Shown here: in pieces, positions 46,904 to 56,906 of the stretch
Numbering within the stretch: the first letter of the stretch is position 1
How the letters are laid out: each line of letters starts with the position of its first letter
Source of the DNA: Membranihabitans marinus
Lineage (GTDB): Bacteria; Bacteroidota; Bacteroidia; Chitinophagales; Saprospiraceae
Direction of reading: 5' to 3'
DNA length: 64,000 bases
Assembly (NCBI RefSeq): GCF_021729155.1
Contig: NZ_JAJQYA010000002.1
Coordinates: 62,001 to 126,000, forward strand
Position numbers and translations under genes: made by a program
The notes under the pieces: generated by a model
Seen by the model: only the letters and a program-made list of their open reading frames with translations
Told to the model about the DNA's origin: nothing
The model's database searches: none

Positions 46904-49141
46904 ATGTACATTTCTTTGATTCATTCCCGTCAGCAGCGTCCAAATCTCAAATTATTATTAGTTGATTTGAAGATCTTACTATGTGTTATTATTTGCATAT
47001 TGGGGATTTCCCATTCGATATTTGGGACTGTTCCCTGTTCTGGCGTAAATCTATTGGAAGATAAAGAATCATGGCATGGTGACCTTCAACATTTTGATAG
47101 ACAGGGTCATCAGTGGATCTTAGCGGATAAAAACGCTCAAGAAAGCCGAATGGATATTAATTGGCCCATAGATAGGAAGGGACTATCTTTAAATTTTACT
47201 ATGGATTTTCCACCTTCAGATAACAATTATTTTGAGTTTGGGTGGATGTATAACGACATTAGCGATACCAGCTCGATTACATTTAGAATTGGTAGATCAG
47301 GACGAGGAGACGGAATTATGATTATCAATGAGGAAGAAAATATGGATAATGTCGATGAAATATTCCAAGGTCAATTTCAAGATGGAGGTGTAAATGTTTA
47401 TTTGGATTTGTCATTTGTCGGTTCCAATATACTGATGACTTTAAATGGACATGATCAGACTTCCCTAGCCCTACCTTGGACGAATGAGGTCGAGTTAACC
47501 TTCTTTTTTCGGATAGTTTACACTACGTCTAGAGCCGACAAATGGGTTCTTCATAAATTGACTCAGTACAGTTTAGGTATTAATCATTTATCCTCCGAGG
47601 TGGATCGAGGTGAATTAATAGTCACAGAATGGATGTTAGATGGAGATTTGCCAGCCTTTATTGAATTGTTGAATTACAGCGATAAAATTCTTTGCCTACA
47701 TGCCGTGGATCTCATCTTAGGGGGAATATGGATAAAAATGCCCAACTTAGTCCTTGCCCCCTATGAATACGCGGTATTGTCTGACGATAGTTCTAGTTAC
47801 TGGTCATCTAGAGATATTCAACCATTGTTTATTGGTGAATTGCCTAGGGTGGAATCCATAGAGTCCAATGGATGGCTGAAAAATTACAATGGGAGTATCC
47901 AATATTTACCCTTATTATCCTATCCTCATCCTCGGAGCAGTGTCGAAATGAAATCTATATTTCAATCCTGTCTCGTCGTCGGAAATTGGGCGTTGTCAGC
48001 AGATGAATTGGGAAGTCCAGGTCAGGATAATACTATATTTGAAACCACGGTACCTGTCCATCAGCCCACTGTGGTATTTCTGACGTCTAATCAGGCATCG
48101 ATTCAGTGGCCATATTGGATATCGGATCTCACATTAATGGCATCCTGGATTCAATCCCAATTGCCATTTAATGTAGAAGAAAACTCGGATAGTGGCAATA
48201 TGATGACTTTAAATATCGACGATGACAAAGGCTGGAGCCATGGTGATTCATTGGGTTTTGGGGGTACTTATGTGAACTGTAATGGAGATGTAGTGGTATG
48301 GGACACTGTAGTATATTATGTCAAAGGTCGACTACCCCATCGGGGCGAATTATTGGTATCGGAAATCATGTATAATCCCCATCCTGGTTGTCCGGAATAT
48401 ATAGAATTGTACAATACGACAAAAGATTATCTAGATCTTGAAGAAGTGGTATTGCAACTGGGAAATCAAAATCAGAAATTGTCACTGACCAATGATATGC
48501 CACCCTATGGGGTGTGGATTTTGACCCGTCATCCTGAAGAATTGTTAGATTGCTACCACAGTGCCCAATCCGAGGCCGTATTTGAGTATTCCTTGTATAC
48601 ATTGAATAATCTGGGATTGACTATGTCCTTGACCAACAGCGAGAACGAAGTGTTGGACGATGCTAGCTATGGAGTTGATGACATTCACCCATTTTGGCTA
48701 GATAGTCATGGAATATCATTGGAGAGGAGATTGTTTGGAACGGCAGATAGGGTGTGGAAATCCGGTTATAGGCAATACGGTTTCAATAGTGCATCATTTA
48801 TTCCGGAGGAAAATAAGAGGGCGGATCAACCGGAATTGTATTTGTCTACTCAGGTGATAACACCCGATGGAGACGGTCAACATGATAGGTTGATAATTTA
48901 TATCGGAGGGAGAGGCAATTACGGCAGTCTCACGATTAATATTTTTGATTTGAATGGGAAAAAAATAAATACCTTAGCAAATAATCTCCCCATACAAGAG
49001 GGTGATTTTATTATTTGGGATGGAAGAGATAGTCGATATAATCCAGCTCCGTCGGGATTATACTTAATCTGGGCTTACCATTTTGATGAATTAGGTTATG
49101 AAAAAACACATAAATTAACATGCGCATTGTCTCGACAGTAG
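46904..49141 (+). CDS. Exported protein with two lamin-tail domains and a gliding-type C-terminus
   Basis: This 745-residue protein has a signal sequence after a basic N-terminal extension (hydrophobic stretch about residues 20-41). Residues about 70-220 look like a laminin-G/concanavalin-like jelly roll. Two lamin-tail (LTD) domains follow: one beginning GELIVTEWMLDG with IELLNYSDKILCL, and a better conserved one beginning GELLVSEIMYNPHPG with YIELYNTTKDYLDLE. The C-terminus (YLSTQVITPDGDGQHDRLII, SLTINIFDLNGKKINTL, PSGLYLIWAY) combines gliding CHU_C and FlgD-like features, suggesting T9SS export. LTD domains in bacteria are often linked with membrane nucleases or hydrolases. Here the 3' end overlaps an EEP-fold gene by 22 bases. 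Confidence 0.85.
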   Translation: MYISLIHSRQQRPNLKLLLVDLKILLCVIICILGISHSIFGTVPCSGVNLLEDKESWHGDLQHFDRQGHQWILADKNAQESRMDINWPIDRKGLSLNFTMDFPPSDNNYFEFGWMYNDISDTSSITFRIGRSGRGDGIMIINEEENMDNVDEIFQGQFQDGGVNVYLDLSFVGSNILMTLNGHDQTSLALPWTNEVELTFFFRIVYTTSRADKWVLHKLTQYSLGINHLSSEVDRGELIVTEWMLDGDLPAFIELLNYSDKILCLHAVDLILGGIWIKMPNLVLAPYEYAVLSDDSSSYWSSRDIQPLFIGELPRVESIESNGWLKNYNGSIQYLPLLSYPHPRSSVEMKSIFQSCLVVGNWALSADELGSPGQDNTIFETTVPVHQPTVVFLTSNQASIQWPYWISDLTLMASWIQSQLPFNVEENSDSGNMMTLNIDDDKGWSHGDSLGFGGTYVNCNGDVVVWDTVVYYVKGRLPHRGELLVSEIMYNPHPGCPEYIELYNTTKDYLDLEEVVLQLGNQNQKLSLTNDMPPYGVWILTRHPEELLDCYHSAQSEAVFEYSLYTLNNLGLTMSLTNSENEVLDDASYGVDDIHPFWLDSHGISLERRLFGTADRVWKSGYRQYGFNSASFIPEENKRADQPELYLSTQVITPDGDGQHDRLIIYIGGRGNYGSLTINIFDLNGKKINTLANNLPIQEGDFIIWDGRDSRYNPAPSGLYLIWAYHFDELGYEKTHKLTCALSRQ

Positions 49142-50139
49142 GAGAATTTTACCTGTTTTTGGTAAAATTGGTACATATAAAATGGATTCAATGGCTAATG
49201 GTATCAGGTATTATCTGTCTTACTGCAGTTTGTATCCTACAGCCAGATATGGAGTATTTCAGATGGATATCTACTCAGACCGTACAGATTTTGCTTGCTT
49301 GTCTTTTTTTAGGAGTTTGTTTTTTGCTATTAAAAAGTAGATTATTGTCCTTTGTGGCGTTTGGAGCATGTACTTTCTTGTGTTTGTTTTTAAAAAATGC
49401 ATCGAATCTCTCCTTAAAAGTTATTCCTCAAAATGGAAATGATGGATTGATCTCACTTTTGCATTGCACCATGTCTGAAATTCAAGGAGAATCCACTTTT
49501 GATTTTTCAAGTCTTCTCAAGTTGGACAATGATATTATCGTGTTTCAAGAGTATACTCCGCAGTGGAAACAAATTATATTGCCTGAATTTGACTCTGTAT
49601 ACCAGTATAAATACGAGTTTTTGAGATTGGATAATTACGGTCAGTTAATAGTTAGCAAATATCCCATTGTCATGAGGGATACTATGGAGTTTAACGGGGT
49701 TCCAATTGCCAATATTACCGTTGCTTTATCCGAGGAGAAAAATATCAATATAATAGGACATTACAACCTTCCACCTTTGACAGAAGATTATCGATCGACT
49801 TCTAAAAAGGTTTTTTCCGAGTTGTCCAATTATATAAGACAACAGAAGATTCCTACCTTATATGTGGGAACGATCAATTATGCTCCCTGGGACAATGAAA
49901 TGGTGAAATTTAGATATTCTGGATTTCTAAACGACAGTAGAAAGGGTTTTTTCCCCACCTTATACGGAGCGGGAACTTCCTTTTTTGATTATCCCGTTGA
50001 TCATATTTTTTATAACGAATATTTGGAGTGCTTGGCTTTTAAAAAGGTGGAAAATGCTAATAATCAACGCATTGCCATTAGAGGTCAGTATCAATTAAAA
50101 AGTCGCGAATCTCTTGTTGATCTCAGTCAAGATGATTAG
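49120..50139 (+). CDS. Membrane protein with endonuclease/exonuclease/phosphatase (EEP) fold, probably degenerate
   Basis: This 339-residue protein has about three transmembrane helices in its first 95 residues, then an EEP-like domain. Recognisable pieces are the Glu in VFQEYTPQW (Glu144), IIGHYNLPPL, VGTINYAPWDNE (250-260) in the position of the GDFN motif, and YPVDHIFYN (Asp294, His295). The Asp of GDFN is Thr251, and the final SDHxP motif is replaced by AIRGQYQL, so hydrolysis by the usual mechanism is doubtful. The start overlaps the lamin-tail gene by 22 bases, indicating translational coupling. A shorter start (ATG at 49198) is possible. An active site built differently, or a binding role, remains open. 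Confidence 0.75.
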   Translation: MRIVSTVGEFYLFLVKLVHIKWIQWLMVSGIICLTAVCILQPDMEYFRWISTQTVQILLACLFLGVCFLLLKSRLLSFVAFGACTFLCLFLKNASNLSLKVIPQNGNDGLISLLHCTMSEIQGESTFDFSSLLKLDNDIIVFQEYTPQWKQIILPEFDSVYQYKYEFLRLDNYGQLIVSKYPIVMRDTMEFNGVPIANITVALSEEKNINIIGHYNLPPLTEDYRSTSKKVFSELSNYIRQQKIPTLYVGTINYAPWDNEMVKFRYSGFLNDSRKGFFPTLYGAGTSFFDYPVDHIFYNEYLECLAFKKVENANNQRIAIRGQYQLKSRESLVDLSQDD

Positions 50140-50187
50140 TAGAGTAATGATTTTTGGTTTTTGTACATATTATTGAGAATCCTAAAC

Positions 50188-50643
50188 GTGAAATTAAATA
50201 AACAATTATTGGCTTTTGATTCTATACCCATTTCCTTGTGGTATGCCATAAGTCAATTGCGTGAGCAGGTTTTTGTGGTCGAGCAATCATGTGCATATTT
50301 GGATGCAGATGGTCGAGATCAGTTGGCTCATCATTTAATTTGGCAAGATGATGGCGGGATTTTGGCTTATTGTCGGATATTAAATCCCGGCCTTACAAAA
50401 ATATCTGAAAGTCCCTATGTTTCTATAGGCAGAGTAGTGGTAGATTCCCGATTTCGCGGAATTGGCTTAGGAGAAGAATTGATGAAGTCAGCTATTGAAC
50501 ACTGTCGTACATTATATGGTCACAATCCTATTTATATATCTGCTCAGCTACATTTGCAAGGATTTTATGAAAAACTGGGATTTAAAGCCGTGGGAGAAAG
50601 TTATCTGGAGGATGGTATCCCTCATATCTCTATGTTACTGTAA
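50188..50643 (+). CDS. GNAT-family acetyltransferase (ElaA-like)
   Basis: This GNAT-fold N-acetyltransferase of the ElaA type has LWYAISQLREQVFVVEQ near the N-terminus and the acetyl-CoA loop VDSRFRGIGLGEELM, where the R-x-x-G-x-G/A pattern is visible. QLHLQGFYEKLGFKAVGESYLEDGIPH closes it. The physiological acceptor is unknown. I placed the start at GTG 50188; a TTG at 50161 gives nine more residues and is the alternative. It lies 48 bases after the EEP gene and before a 274-base gap, so it could be the last gene of that operon. Confidence 0.88.
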   Translation: MKLNKQLLAFDSIPISLWYAISQLREQVFVVEQSCAYLDADGRDQLAHHLIWQDDGGILAYCRILNPGLTKISESPYVSIGRVVVDSRFRGIGLGEELMKSAIEHCRTLYGHNPIYISAQLHLQGFYEKLGFKAVGESYLEDGIPHISMLL

Positions 50644-50917
50644 TTCTTGTCGTGAAAAACTGCCATTCAATAGATCAATAAAAGGGATTGATCAAATTAT
50701 TGTATATGGGTTCAATCTAATGACGATTTAACATAGCCTTATAGATAAATATTTATTAAATTTGATCCTTGTAATCAATGCCAGTATTTAATTTTATTTT
50801 TTGAAATAAAAACCTAGGTATTGAAAACAATATGTTGATCTATTTATTACTCATCCTTAGATATTGAAATTCGATTTATTGTCAAATTCAACCGTTTAAG
50901 TAAAGAAAATTATTTTT

Positions 50918-52255
50918 ATGAAATATAGATTACTCCTCTGCTTATACATTAGTTTTATGGGGATTGTAACGGCTCAAAATTCATTTAACCTTTCAGAGGC
51001 GATGGATTATGCCCTGCAGCACCAAATCGAGATTCAAAAGGCGCGATTGAACATTGAAGATGCCGATTATCAGATTAAAGAAATATTGGCCTTAGCCATT
51101 CCAACCCTAAAAGGAAATGTGGATTACCAAAGGTATTTGCAATTGCCTACCCAAATTATCCCGCAGGGAGCCTTTTTTGCCGGAGACCAAAATAATCCCC
51201 CCAATCCAGCGGAAGATATCGGAGTGCAATTTGGTGTCAATAATTCACTAACGGCTGGTTTGTCTTTCAATGCATTGCTGTTTGACGGAAGTGTTTTTGT
51301 GGGAATCCAAGCATCGAGGTTGGCACGCTCCTTGGCCAATTCACAGATTGATGTAGTGGAAAGGGATATAAGAGAGAATGTTATTAAATCGTATTTGGCA
51401 ATACTAATCGCCGATCACATGAGTGAGATTATTGATTTGAACATTAAGAATCTAGAGCAGACCTACTTTGAGACCAATGAAATGTATAAAAGTGGATTTT
51501 TGGAAAAACTGGACGTAGATAGGCTGAAATATTCAATATCTAATCTGGAAATGGAAGCGGAGAACAATGAAAATATGATTTATGCTGCCAAAAATATACT
51601 TAAACTACAGATGGGATACCCCATGGATGAAGAGATAGAAGTTAGTGAAAAATTGGAAGATTATATTCAAGTTGATGAAGCCGTCAACCTTCTTTCAGAA
51701 ACCTATAGTTTTCAAAATAGACCAGAATATGAGACATTGTCGATAACAGAGGATTTGAGAGAGATGGATGTCAAACAACTTCGCTTTGGATATTTGCCAA
51801 CCTTGTCGTTTTTTGCCAATTACAATCAACAATTACAAGCGAATAAATTGAAGGATGGTTTATGGTTTCCCTACTCCATAGTCGGCGGTTCTTTGGCCAT
51901 ACCCATATTTGATGGAAGAGACAGAGCTATGAAAATTGAGCGCGCCAACGTGAGATTAAAGTTGCATCAATTGGATATGGAAAATATCGAGCGATCTATG
52001 CAGGTAGAAGTGGACAATGCCAAAAGGGATCTCAGTTCGGCATTGAATAGAATAGATGATAGTAAGAACAATATGACCCTAGCCGATGATATATACAAAG
52101 TGACCCAAATTAAATACAAGGAAGGGGTTGGTTCCAGCGTGGAATTGAGTCAAGCAGAATCGGCATTGTATCAAGCACAGTCAAAATACATCAATGCTTT
52201 GTATGACTTTTCAGTAGCCAAAGCTAATTTGGAAAAAGCATTAGGAAAATTATAA
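50918..52255 (+). CDS. TolC-family outer-membrane efflux protein
   Basis: This 445-residue protein forms the outer-membrane channel of a tripartite efflux pump. It has a signal peptide (residues 1-19, cleavage near VTAQ). Two repeated halves of long helices alternate with beta strands: FNLSEAMDYALQHQIEIQKA, and later PIFDGRDRAMKIERANVRLK with QIKYKEGVGSSVELSQAES, the classic repeat of the family. It is the first gene of the efflux operon; the adaptor begins 12 bases after its stop. Confidence 0.93.
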   Translation: MKYRLLLCLYISFMGIVTAQNSFNLSEAMDYALQHQIEIQKARLNIEDADYQIKEILALAIPTLKGNVDYQRYLQLPTQIIPQGAFFAGDQNNPPNPAEDIGVQFGVNNSLTAGLSFNALLFDGSVFVGIQASRLARSLANSQIDVVERDIRENVIKSYLAILIADHMSEIIDLNIKNLEQTYFETNEMYKSGFLEKLDVDRLKYSISNLEMEAENNENMIYAAKNILKLQMGYPMDEEIEVSEKLEDYIQVDEAVNLLSETYSFQNRPEYETLSITEDLREMDVKQLRFGYLPTLSFFANYNQQLQANKLKDGLWFPYSIVGGSLAIPIFDGRDRAMKIERANVRLKLHQLDMENIERSMQVEVDNAKRDLSSALNRIDDSKNNMTLADDIYKVTQIKYKEGVGSSVELSQAESALYQAQSKYINALYDFSVAKANLEKALGKL

Positions 52256-52267
52256 AACAATATAACA

Positions 52268-53470
52268 ATGAAATACGCATATTTAATACTAATACTTAGT
52301 CTTCTGTATTCATGTGGTAGCACTACTTCAGAGGTGAGTGAAATCAATGTCAATGACATGGCGCTTTCAGAATTGAAGTCTTATCTAAAAACTAAAAAAG
52401 ATGAGGTTAAAAATCTTCAATCTACGATTGCCAATATAGAGGATAGAATGGCAGAACTCGATCCTACTTCGGTTCAAAAAGTGGCCAAAAGGGTAACGAC
52501 TTTGCCCATTGTTAAATCAGAATTTAAACATTTTATTTCGGTACAAGGCCTATTGGAAGCCAATGATGTAATCGCCATCAATGCTGAGACTGGGGGAAGA
52601 ATGCTGCAGTTAAAGATCGACGAAGGAGATTATGTAAAAAAAGGCGATTTGGTAGCAGTATTAGATACAGAAAATTTTGACAAACAGCGAGATGAAATTC
52701 TTAAGGCTTTGGAATTGGCTAAAGAAGTATACGAAAGAAGAAAGAGACTTTGGGATCAAAAAATAGGTTCTGAGATCGAATATTTACAATCTAAGAATGA
52801 TGTAGAGCGAATGGAAAAAAGTCTGGAGACTTTAGACTTCCAACAAACAAAAGGTCAAGTATATGCCCCTGTATCTGGTGTAGTGGATGTAATCAATATT
52901 CACCCCGGAGAAATGGTTTCTCCAGGCATGCCTATAGCCAATATATTAGATGTGAGTCGACTTATTGCCACGGCTGATGTTCCCGAGAATTATTTGGGTA
53001 GTGTGAAGGTAGGCGATAGAGTCCTGCTTAATTTTCCTTCTATAGATTATTCAGTGGAAGGTAGGATCAATTTAATTGGAAATACCATTGATGCGGCCAA
53101 TAGGACATTTAAAATAGAAGTGAGGGTAGCGAGAACTACTAAAAATTTAAAGCCTAATCTCTTGACAGAAATTAAGATTAACGATAAAACCATTGCCGAT
53201 GTGATAAGTATTCCAGTAAACAGTGTACTGCAAGAAGTAAGTGGGAAAGAATATGTAATGGTGGTCAATCAGTCTGGAAGTACAGCAGTTGCTGAGAAAA
53301 AATATGTTACCAGAGGTCCATTTAACAATGAGGAAGTGGTGATTACATCGGGTTTGGAAGAAGGACAAGTCTTGGTCAATATAGGAGCTCAAAACTTGGT
53401 AGATAAAGATGCTTTGGAAGTCATAAGTACTAAGGAATTGGATGAAGCGAAAAAAATAATAAATGAGTAA
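52268..53470 (+). CDS. RND efflux periplasmic adaptor (membrane fusion protein)
   Basis: This 400-residue lipoprotein has a lipobox LLYSC (the lipid-carrying Cys at residue 16). A coiled-coil stretch is followed by a lipoyl-type domain (GGRMLQLKIDEGDYVKKGDL), an alpha-hairpin (ALELAKEVYERRKRLWDQ), the second lipoyl half (GQVYAPVSGVVDVINIHPGE) and beta-barrel domains (ADVPENYLGSVKVGDRV, NVQ-like ending GAQNLVDKDALEV). It couples the RND pump to TolC. Its end overlaps the pump gene by eight bases. Confidence 0.94.
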   Translation: MKYAYLILILSLLYSCGSTTSEVSEINVNDMALSELKSYLKTKKDEVKNLQSTIANIEDRMAELDPTSVQKVAKRVTTLPIVKSEFKHFISVQGLLEANDVIAINAETGGRMLQLKIDEGDYVKKGDLVAVLDTENFDKQRDEILKALELAKEVYERRKRLWDQKIGSEIEYLQSKNDVERMEKSLETLDFQQTKGQVYAPVSGVVDVINIHPGEMVSPGMPIANILDVSRLIATADVPENYLGSVKVGDRVLLNFPSIDYSVEGRINLIGNTIDAANRTFKIEVRVARTTKNLKPNLLTEIKINDKTIADVISIPVNSVLQEVSGKEYVMVVNQSGSTAVAEKKYVTRGPFNNEEVVITSGLEEGQVLVNIGAQNLVDKDALEVISTKELDEAKKIINE

Positions 53471-56400
53471 GATAGTTGACAAGATAAAAGACAATTTAAG
53501 AGAGTTTAAATTGTCGTCCTTTGCTGTGGATAATGCCACGAGTATCTTCCTGATGACGGTTATGATATTTATCTTTGGTCTTGACTCATACAACAGTATG
53601 CCAAAAGAGCAATATCCAGAAGTATCTTTTCCTACCGTATATGTCAATACCCCATATTTTGGGAATACTGCAGCTGATATAGAAAATTTGGTTACCAGGC
53701 CTATCGAGCAAGAATTGCAATCTATTGTCGGTGTAGATAATATCACTTCTTCTTCTGTACAGGATTTTTCTGTAATCATTGTAGAGTTTGATGCCGATAG
53801 AGATATTGATGAGGCTGTGCGCAAAGTAAAGGATGCTATTGATTTGGCTAAGAGTGAATTGCCTACAGACTTGACGACTGATCCTCAGGTTTTGGAGATC
53901 GACTTGTCTCAGATTCCCATAATGACGGTCAATGTATCTGGTGATTATACCATAGATCAGTTAAAAACCTACGCTGAATATTTGGAAGAGGAATTTGAAA
54001 ATCTCTCTGAAGTATCAGAAGCTGATATTAAAGGTGCACTCGACAGAGAAGTGAAGATAGATGTAGATTTGCCGAAGATGGAATCTTTAAAGGTTTCTTT
54101 TACCGATATAGAAAACGCGGTTAAAGCAGAAAACCTTACGATGTCTGGAGGAGAAATCGTCAGTGATAACTTTAGACGCGGTGTGCGTATTATTGGAGAG
54201 TTTACCAATATGGATCAGATTCGCAATATGATCGTTAAGAGTGAGTCTCAACGGCCCATTTATCTTAAGGATATAGCTACAGTGACCTATGGTTATGAAG
54301 AGCTCAAAAGTATTGCTCGATCGGATGGGTTCTCTGTTGTCTCGATTGATATCATTAAACGATCTGGAGAAAACCTTATAGCAGCAGCGGATAAGGTCAA
54401 AGCCATTGTTGAAGAAGCGGAGAATAATGTCCTTCCCGCTGATTTGAAGGTCAGTATCTTTAATGATCAATCCGAAAATACCAAGAGAGAGGTTTCAAAC
54501 CTTGAAAATTCTATAATATCAGGTATGATATTGGTGATCTTGGTCTTACTCTTTTTTATGGGCTTGCGAAATGCAACCTTTGTTGGTGTGGCCATACCCT
54601 TATCGATGTTGACTGGGATAATGTGGCTGTATTTGACAGGAGTGACCATGAATATGATGGTGTTGTTCGCCCTTATTTTGGCATTGGGGATGTTGGTAGA
54701 TAATGCCATTGTGGTGGTAGAGAATATATATCGTTATTTTCAAGAGGGATATTCGGCCAAAGATGCTGCCAAGTTTGGTGCAGGAGAGGTCGCAGTTCCC
54801 ATTATCGCCAGTACGGCTACGACATTAGCAGCCTTTTTGCCCTTGGCTTTTTGGCCTGGTATTGTCGGTGAATTTATGAAATATCTTCCGATAACCCTGA
54901 TCTTGGTCTTGTCTTCGTCTCTTATTGTTGCCCTGGTTATTAATCCAGTGTTTACCGCCTATTTTATGAAGGTGGATGAAAAAGCTGATTCTGCTGAGGA
55001 GCGCAAGAAAAAAACCAGAAACATCGGGATATTTATATTAGGAGCCATAGTTTTTGGATTTGTCTTTCATTCTATTGGATTGGATTGGGCTAGAAATTTA
55101 TTGGGTATAACTGCTGTGATTTCCACCATAAACTTCTTTGCATTGCGACCGGCTAGTTTTTATTTTCAGAACAAGGTGATGCCGGCATTAGAGCGAGGAT
55201 ATGATTGGTTTGTAGGAAAGGCATTGTACAAAAAAATGCCAATTGTGGTATTTGTAGGCACATTTGTCTTAATGATATGTTCTATTATGTTGTTGGCGGT
55301 AAAATCACCGAAAGTTGTTTTCTTTCCCGATACCCAGCCCATTTATATCAATGTGTTTTTAGAATTGCCCATAGGCAGAGACATTGAAGCGACGGATAAA
55401 GCTGTGAGGATTGTAGAATCTCAGATAACTACAGTATTGGAACCCTATCAAGACGTAGTGGAATCGGTATTGACCCAAATTGGGGAAAATACCTCTGATC
55501 CCAATAGTACTCCAGAGCCTGGAGCTTCGCCCAATAAGGCTAGAATTACTGTGACCTTTGTGCCTGCCGATGAGCGAAATGGGGTGAAGACCTCAAAGAT
55601 TATGGAGGATATAAGGGCCAATCTAAAGAATATGCCTGGAGTTCAGATTGTGGTGGATCAAAATGCTGCTGGACCTCCGACAGGTAAACCTGTGAATATA
55701 GAGATACAAGGTGAAAATATTGATGAATTGGCTCAATTGTCTGAAGATCTCATCGCCTATGTGAATAAACAAAATATTCCGGGTATAGAGGAATTGAAGG
55801 CCGATGTAAAAATCGGTAAGCCCGAGTTGCTGATTCACATAGATAGAGAGGCTGCTCGAAGATATGAATTGTCGACTTATGCTATTGCCGATGCCTTGAG
55901 AACATCAGTCTACGGTAAAGAGGTATCCACCTATAAGGACGGGGAAGACGATTATCCCATTCAATTGAGATTGGATCCCAAGTACCGCAATAATGTGGGA
56001 GCATTGATGAATCAAAAAATCACTTTTAGAAATCCGGCTAATGGACAGTTAACTCAAGTGCCGATTTCAGCAGTAGCTACCGTGGAATATTCTTCTACTT
56101 ATAGTTCGATCAATCGAAAGGATTTGGAGCGTGCAATTACGATTTATTCCAATGTATTGGATGGTTACAATGCCAATGAAATTGTAGAAGAGGTGAAGGC
56201 GGTTTTTGCCGATTACAAAATGCCTAATGGCATATCCTATGCTTTCACAGGAGAGCAGGAGCAGCAAGCTGAGGATATGCAGTTCTTAAGTGGGGCCTTT
56301 ATATTATCTATATTTTTGATATTTATAATTTTGGTGAGTCAATTCAATTCGATAATATCGCCCTTTATAATTTTGATGTCAGTGTTTTTCAGTACCATTG

Positions 56401-56900
56401 GAGTATTCCTCGGTTACGTAGTGACGGGGTCAGACATCGCAGTTATCCTCACCGGTGTGGGTATTATATCGCTGGCTGGTATTGTGGTAAACAACGCCAT
56501 TGTATTGGTGGATTATATTAACCTATTGGTGACCAGACGCCGAAAAGAATTGGGTTTTGAAAACATGTGGATGTTGGACAAGTCCGATGTGAAATCAATG
56601 ATTATCAAAGGGGGAAGTACTAGGTTGAGACCGGTATTGCTAACGGCAATTACTACTATTTTGGGATTGATTCCATTGGCTATTGGGTTGAATATCAATT
56701 TCTTTACTATAATTTCAGACCTAGATGCTCAGTTTTTTATCGGTGGTGATAATAAAGATTTCTGGGGCCCAATGGCTTGGACGGTAATCTACGGTTTGAC
56801 CTTTTCTACCTTCCTTACCTTGGTTGTGATTCCGGCCATGTACTGGTTGGCCTATAGATTTATGTATATAATTAAAAATAGAAAATCTAAGAAAGCATAA
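53463..56900 (+). CDS. RND-family efflux permease
   Basis: This 1145-residue inner-membrane pump has the usual two halves, each with a large periplasmic domain (PN/PC: YPEVSFPTVYVNTPYFGNTA, and later RDIEATDKAVRIVESQ). Twelve or more transmembrane helices are expected. The TM4 motif is GMLVDNAIVVVENIYR, where AcrB has two Asp residues and this protein has Asp-Asn. The TM10 motif GIVVNNAIVLVDYINL lacks the AcrB Lys940 equivalent. Both variants are common in this Bacteroidota branch. An insert of about 90 residues with two extra hydrophobic segments (around FMKVDEKADSAEERKKKTRN) explains the extra length. The substrate is not predictable. Confidence 0.93.
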   Translation: MSKIVDKIKDNLREFKLSSFAVDNATSIFLMTVMIFIFGLDSYNSMPKEQYPEVSFPTVYVNTPYFGNTAADIENLVTRPIEQELQSIVGVDNITSSSVQDFSVIIVEFDADRDIDEAVRKVKDAIDLAKSELPTDLTTDPQVLEIDLSQIPIMTVNVSGDYTIDQLKTYAEYLEEEFENLSEVSEADIKGALDREVKIDVDLPKMESLKVSFTDIENAVKAENLTMSGGEIVSDNFRRGVRIIGEFTNMDQIRNMIVKSESQRPIYLKDIATVTYGYEELKSIARSDGFSVVSIDIIKRSGENLIAAADKVKAIVEEAENNVLPADLKVSIFNDQSENTKREVSNLENSIISGMILVILVLLFFMGLRNATFVGVAIPLSMLTGIMWLYLTGVTMNMMVLFALILALGMLVDNAIVVVENIYRYFQEGYSAKDAAKFGAGEVAVPIIASTATTLAAFLPLAFWPGIVGEFMKYLPITLILVLSSSLIVALVINPVFTAYFMKVDEKADSAEERKKKTRNIGIFILGAIVFGFVFHSIGLDWARNLLGITAVISTINFFALRPASFYFQNKVMPALERGYDWFVGKALYKKMPIVVFVGTFVLMICSIMLLAVKSPKVVFFPDTQPIYINVFLELPIGRDIEATDKAVRIVESQITTVLEPYQDVVESVLTQIGENTSDPNSTPEPGASPNKARITVTFVPADERNGVKTSKIMEDIRANLKNMPGVQIVVDQNAAGPPTGKPVNIEIQGENIDELAQLSEDLIAYVNKQNIPGIEELKADVKIGKPELLIHIDREAARRYELSTYAIADALRTSVYGKEVSTYKDGEDDYPIQLRLDPKYRNNVGALMNQKITFRNPANGQLTQVPISAVATVEYSSTYSSINRKDLERAITIYSNVLDGYNANEIVEEVKAVFADYKMPNGISYAFTGEQEQQAEDMQFLSGAFILSIFLIFIILVSQFNSIISPFIILMSVFFSTIGVFLGYVVTGSDIAVILTGVGIISLAGIVVNNAIVLVDYINLLVTRRRKELGFENMWMLDKSDVKSMIIKGGSTRLRPVLLTAITTILGLIPLAIGLNINFFTIISDLDAQFFIGGDNKDFWGPMAWTVIYGLTFSTFLTLVVIPAMYWLAYRFMYIIKNRKSKKA

Positions 56901-56906
56901 AAGGCA

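Noticed and set aside
53147-53824. 225-codon antisense frame across the adaptor/RND permease junction
   Set aside because: It lies opposite two well-supported genes and has no recognisable domain; shadow frame.
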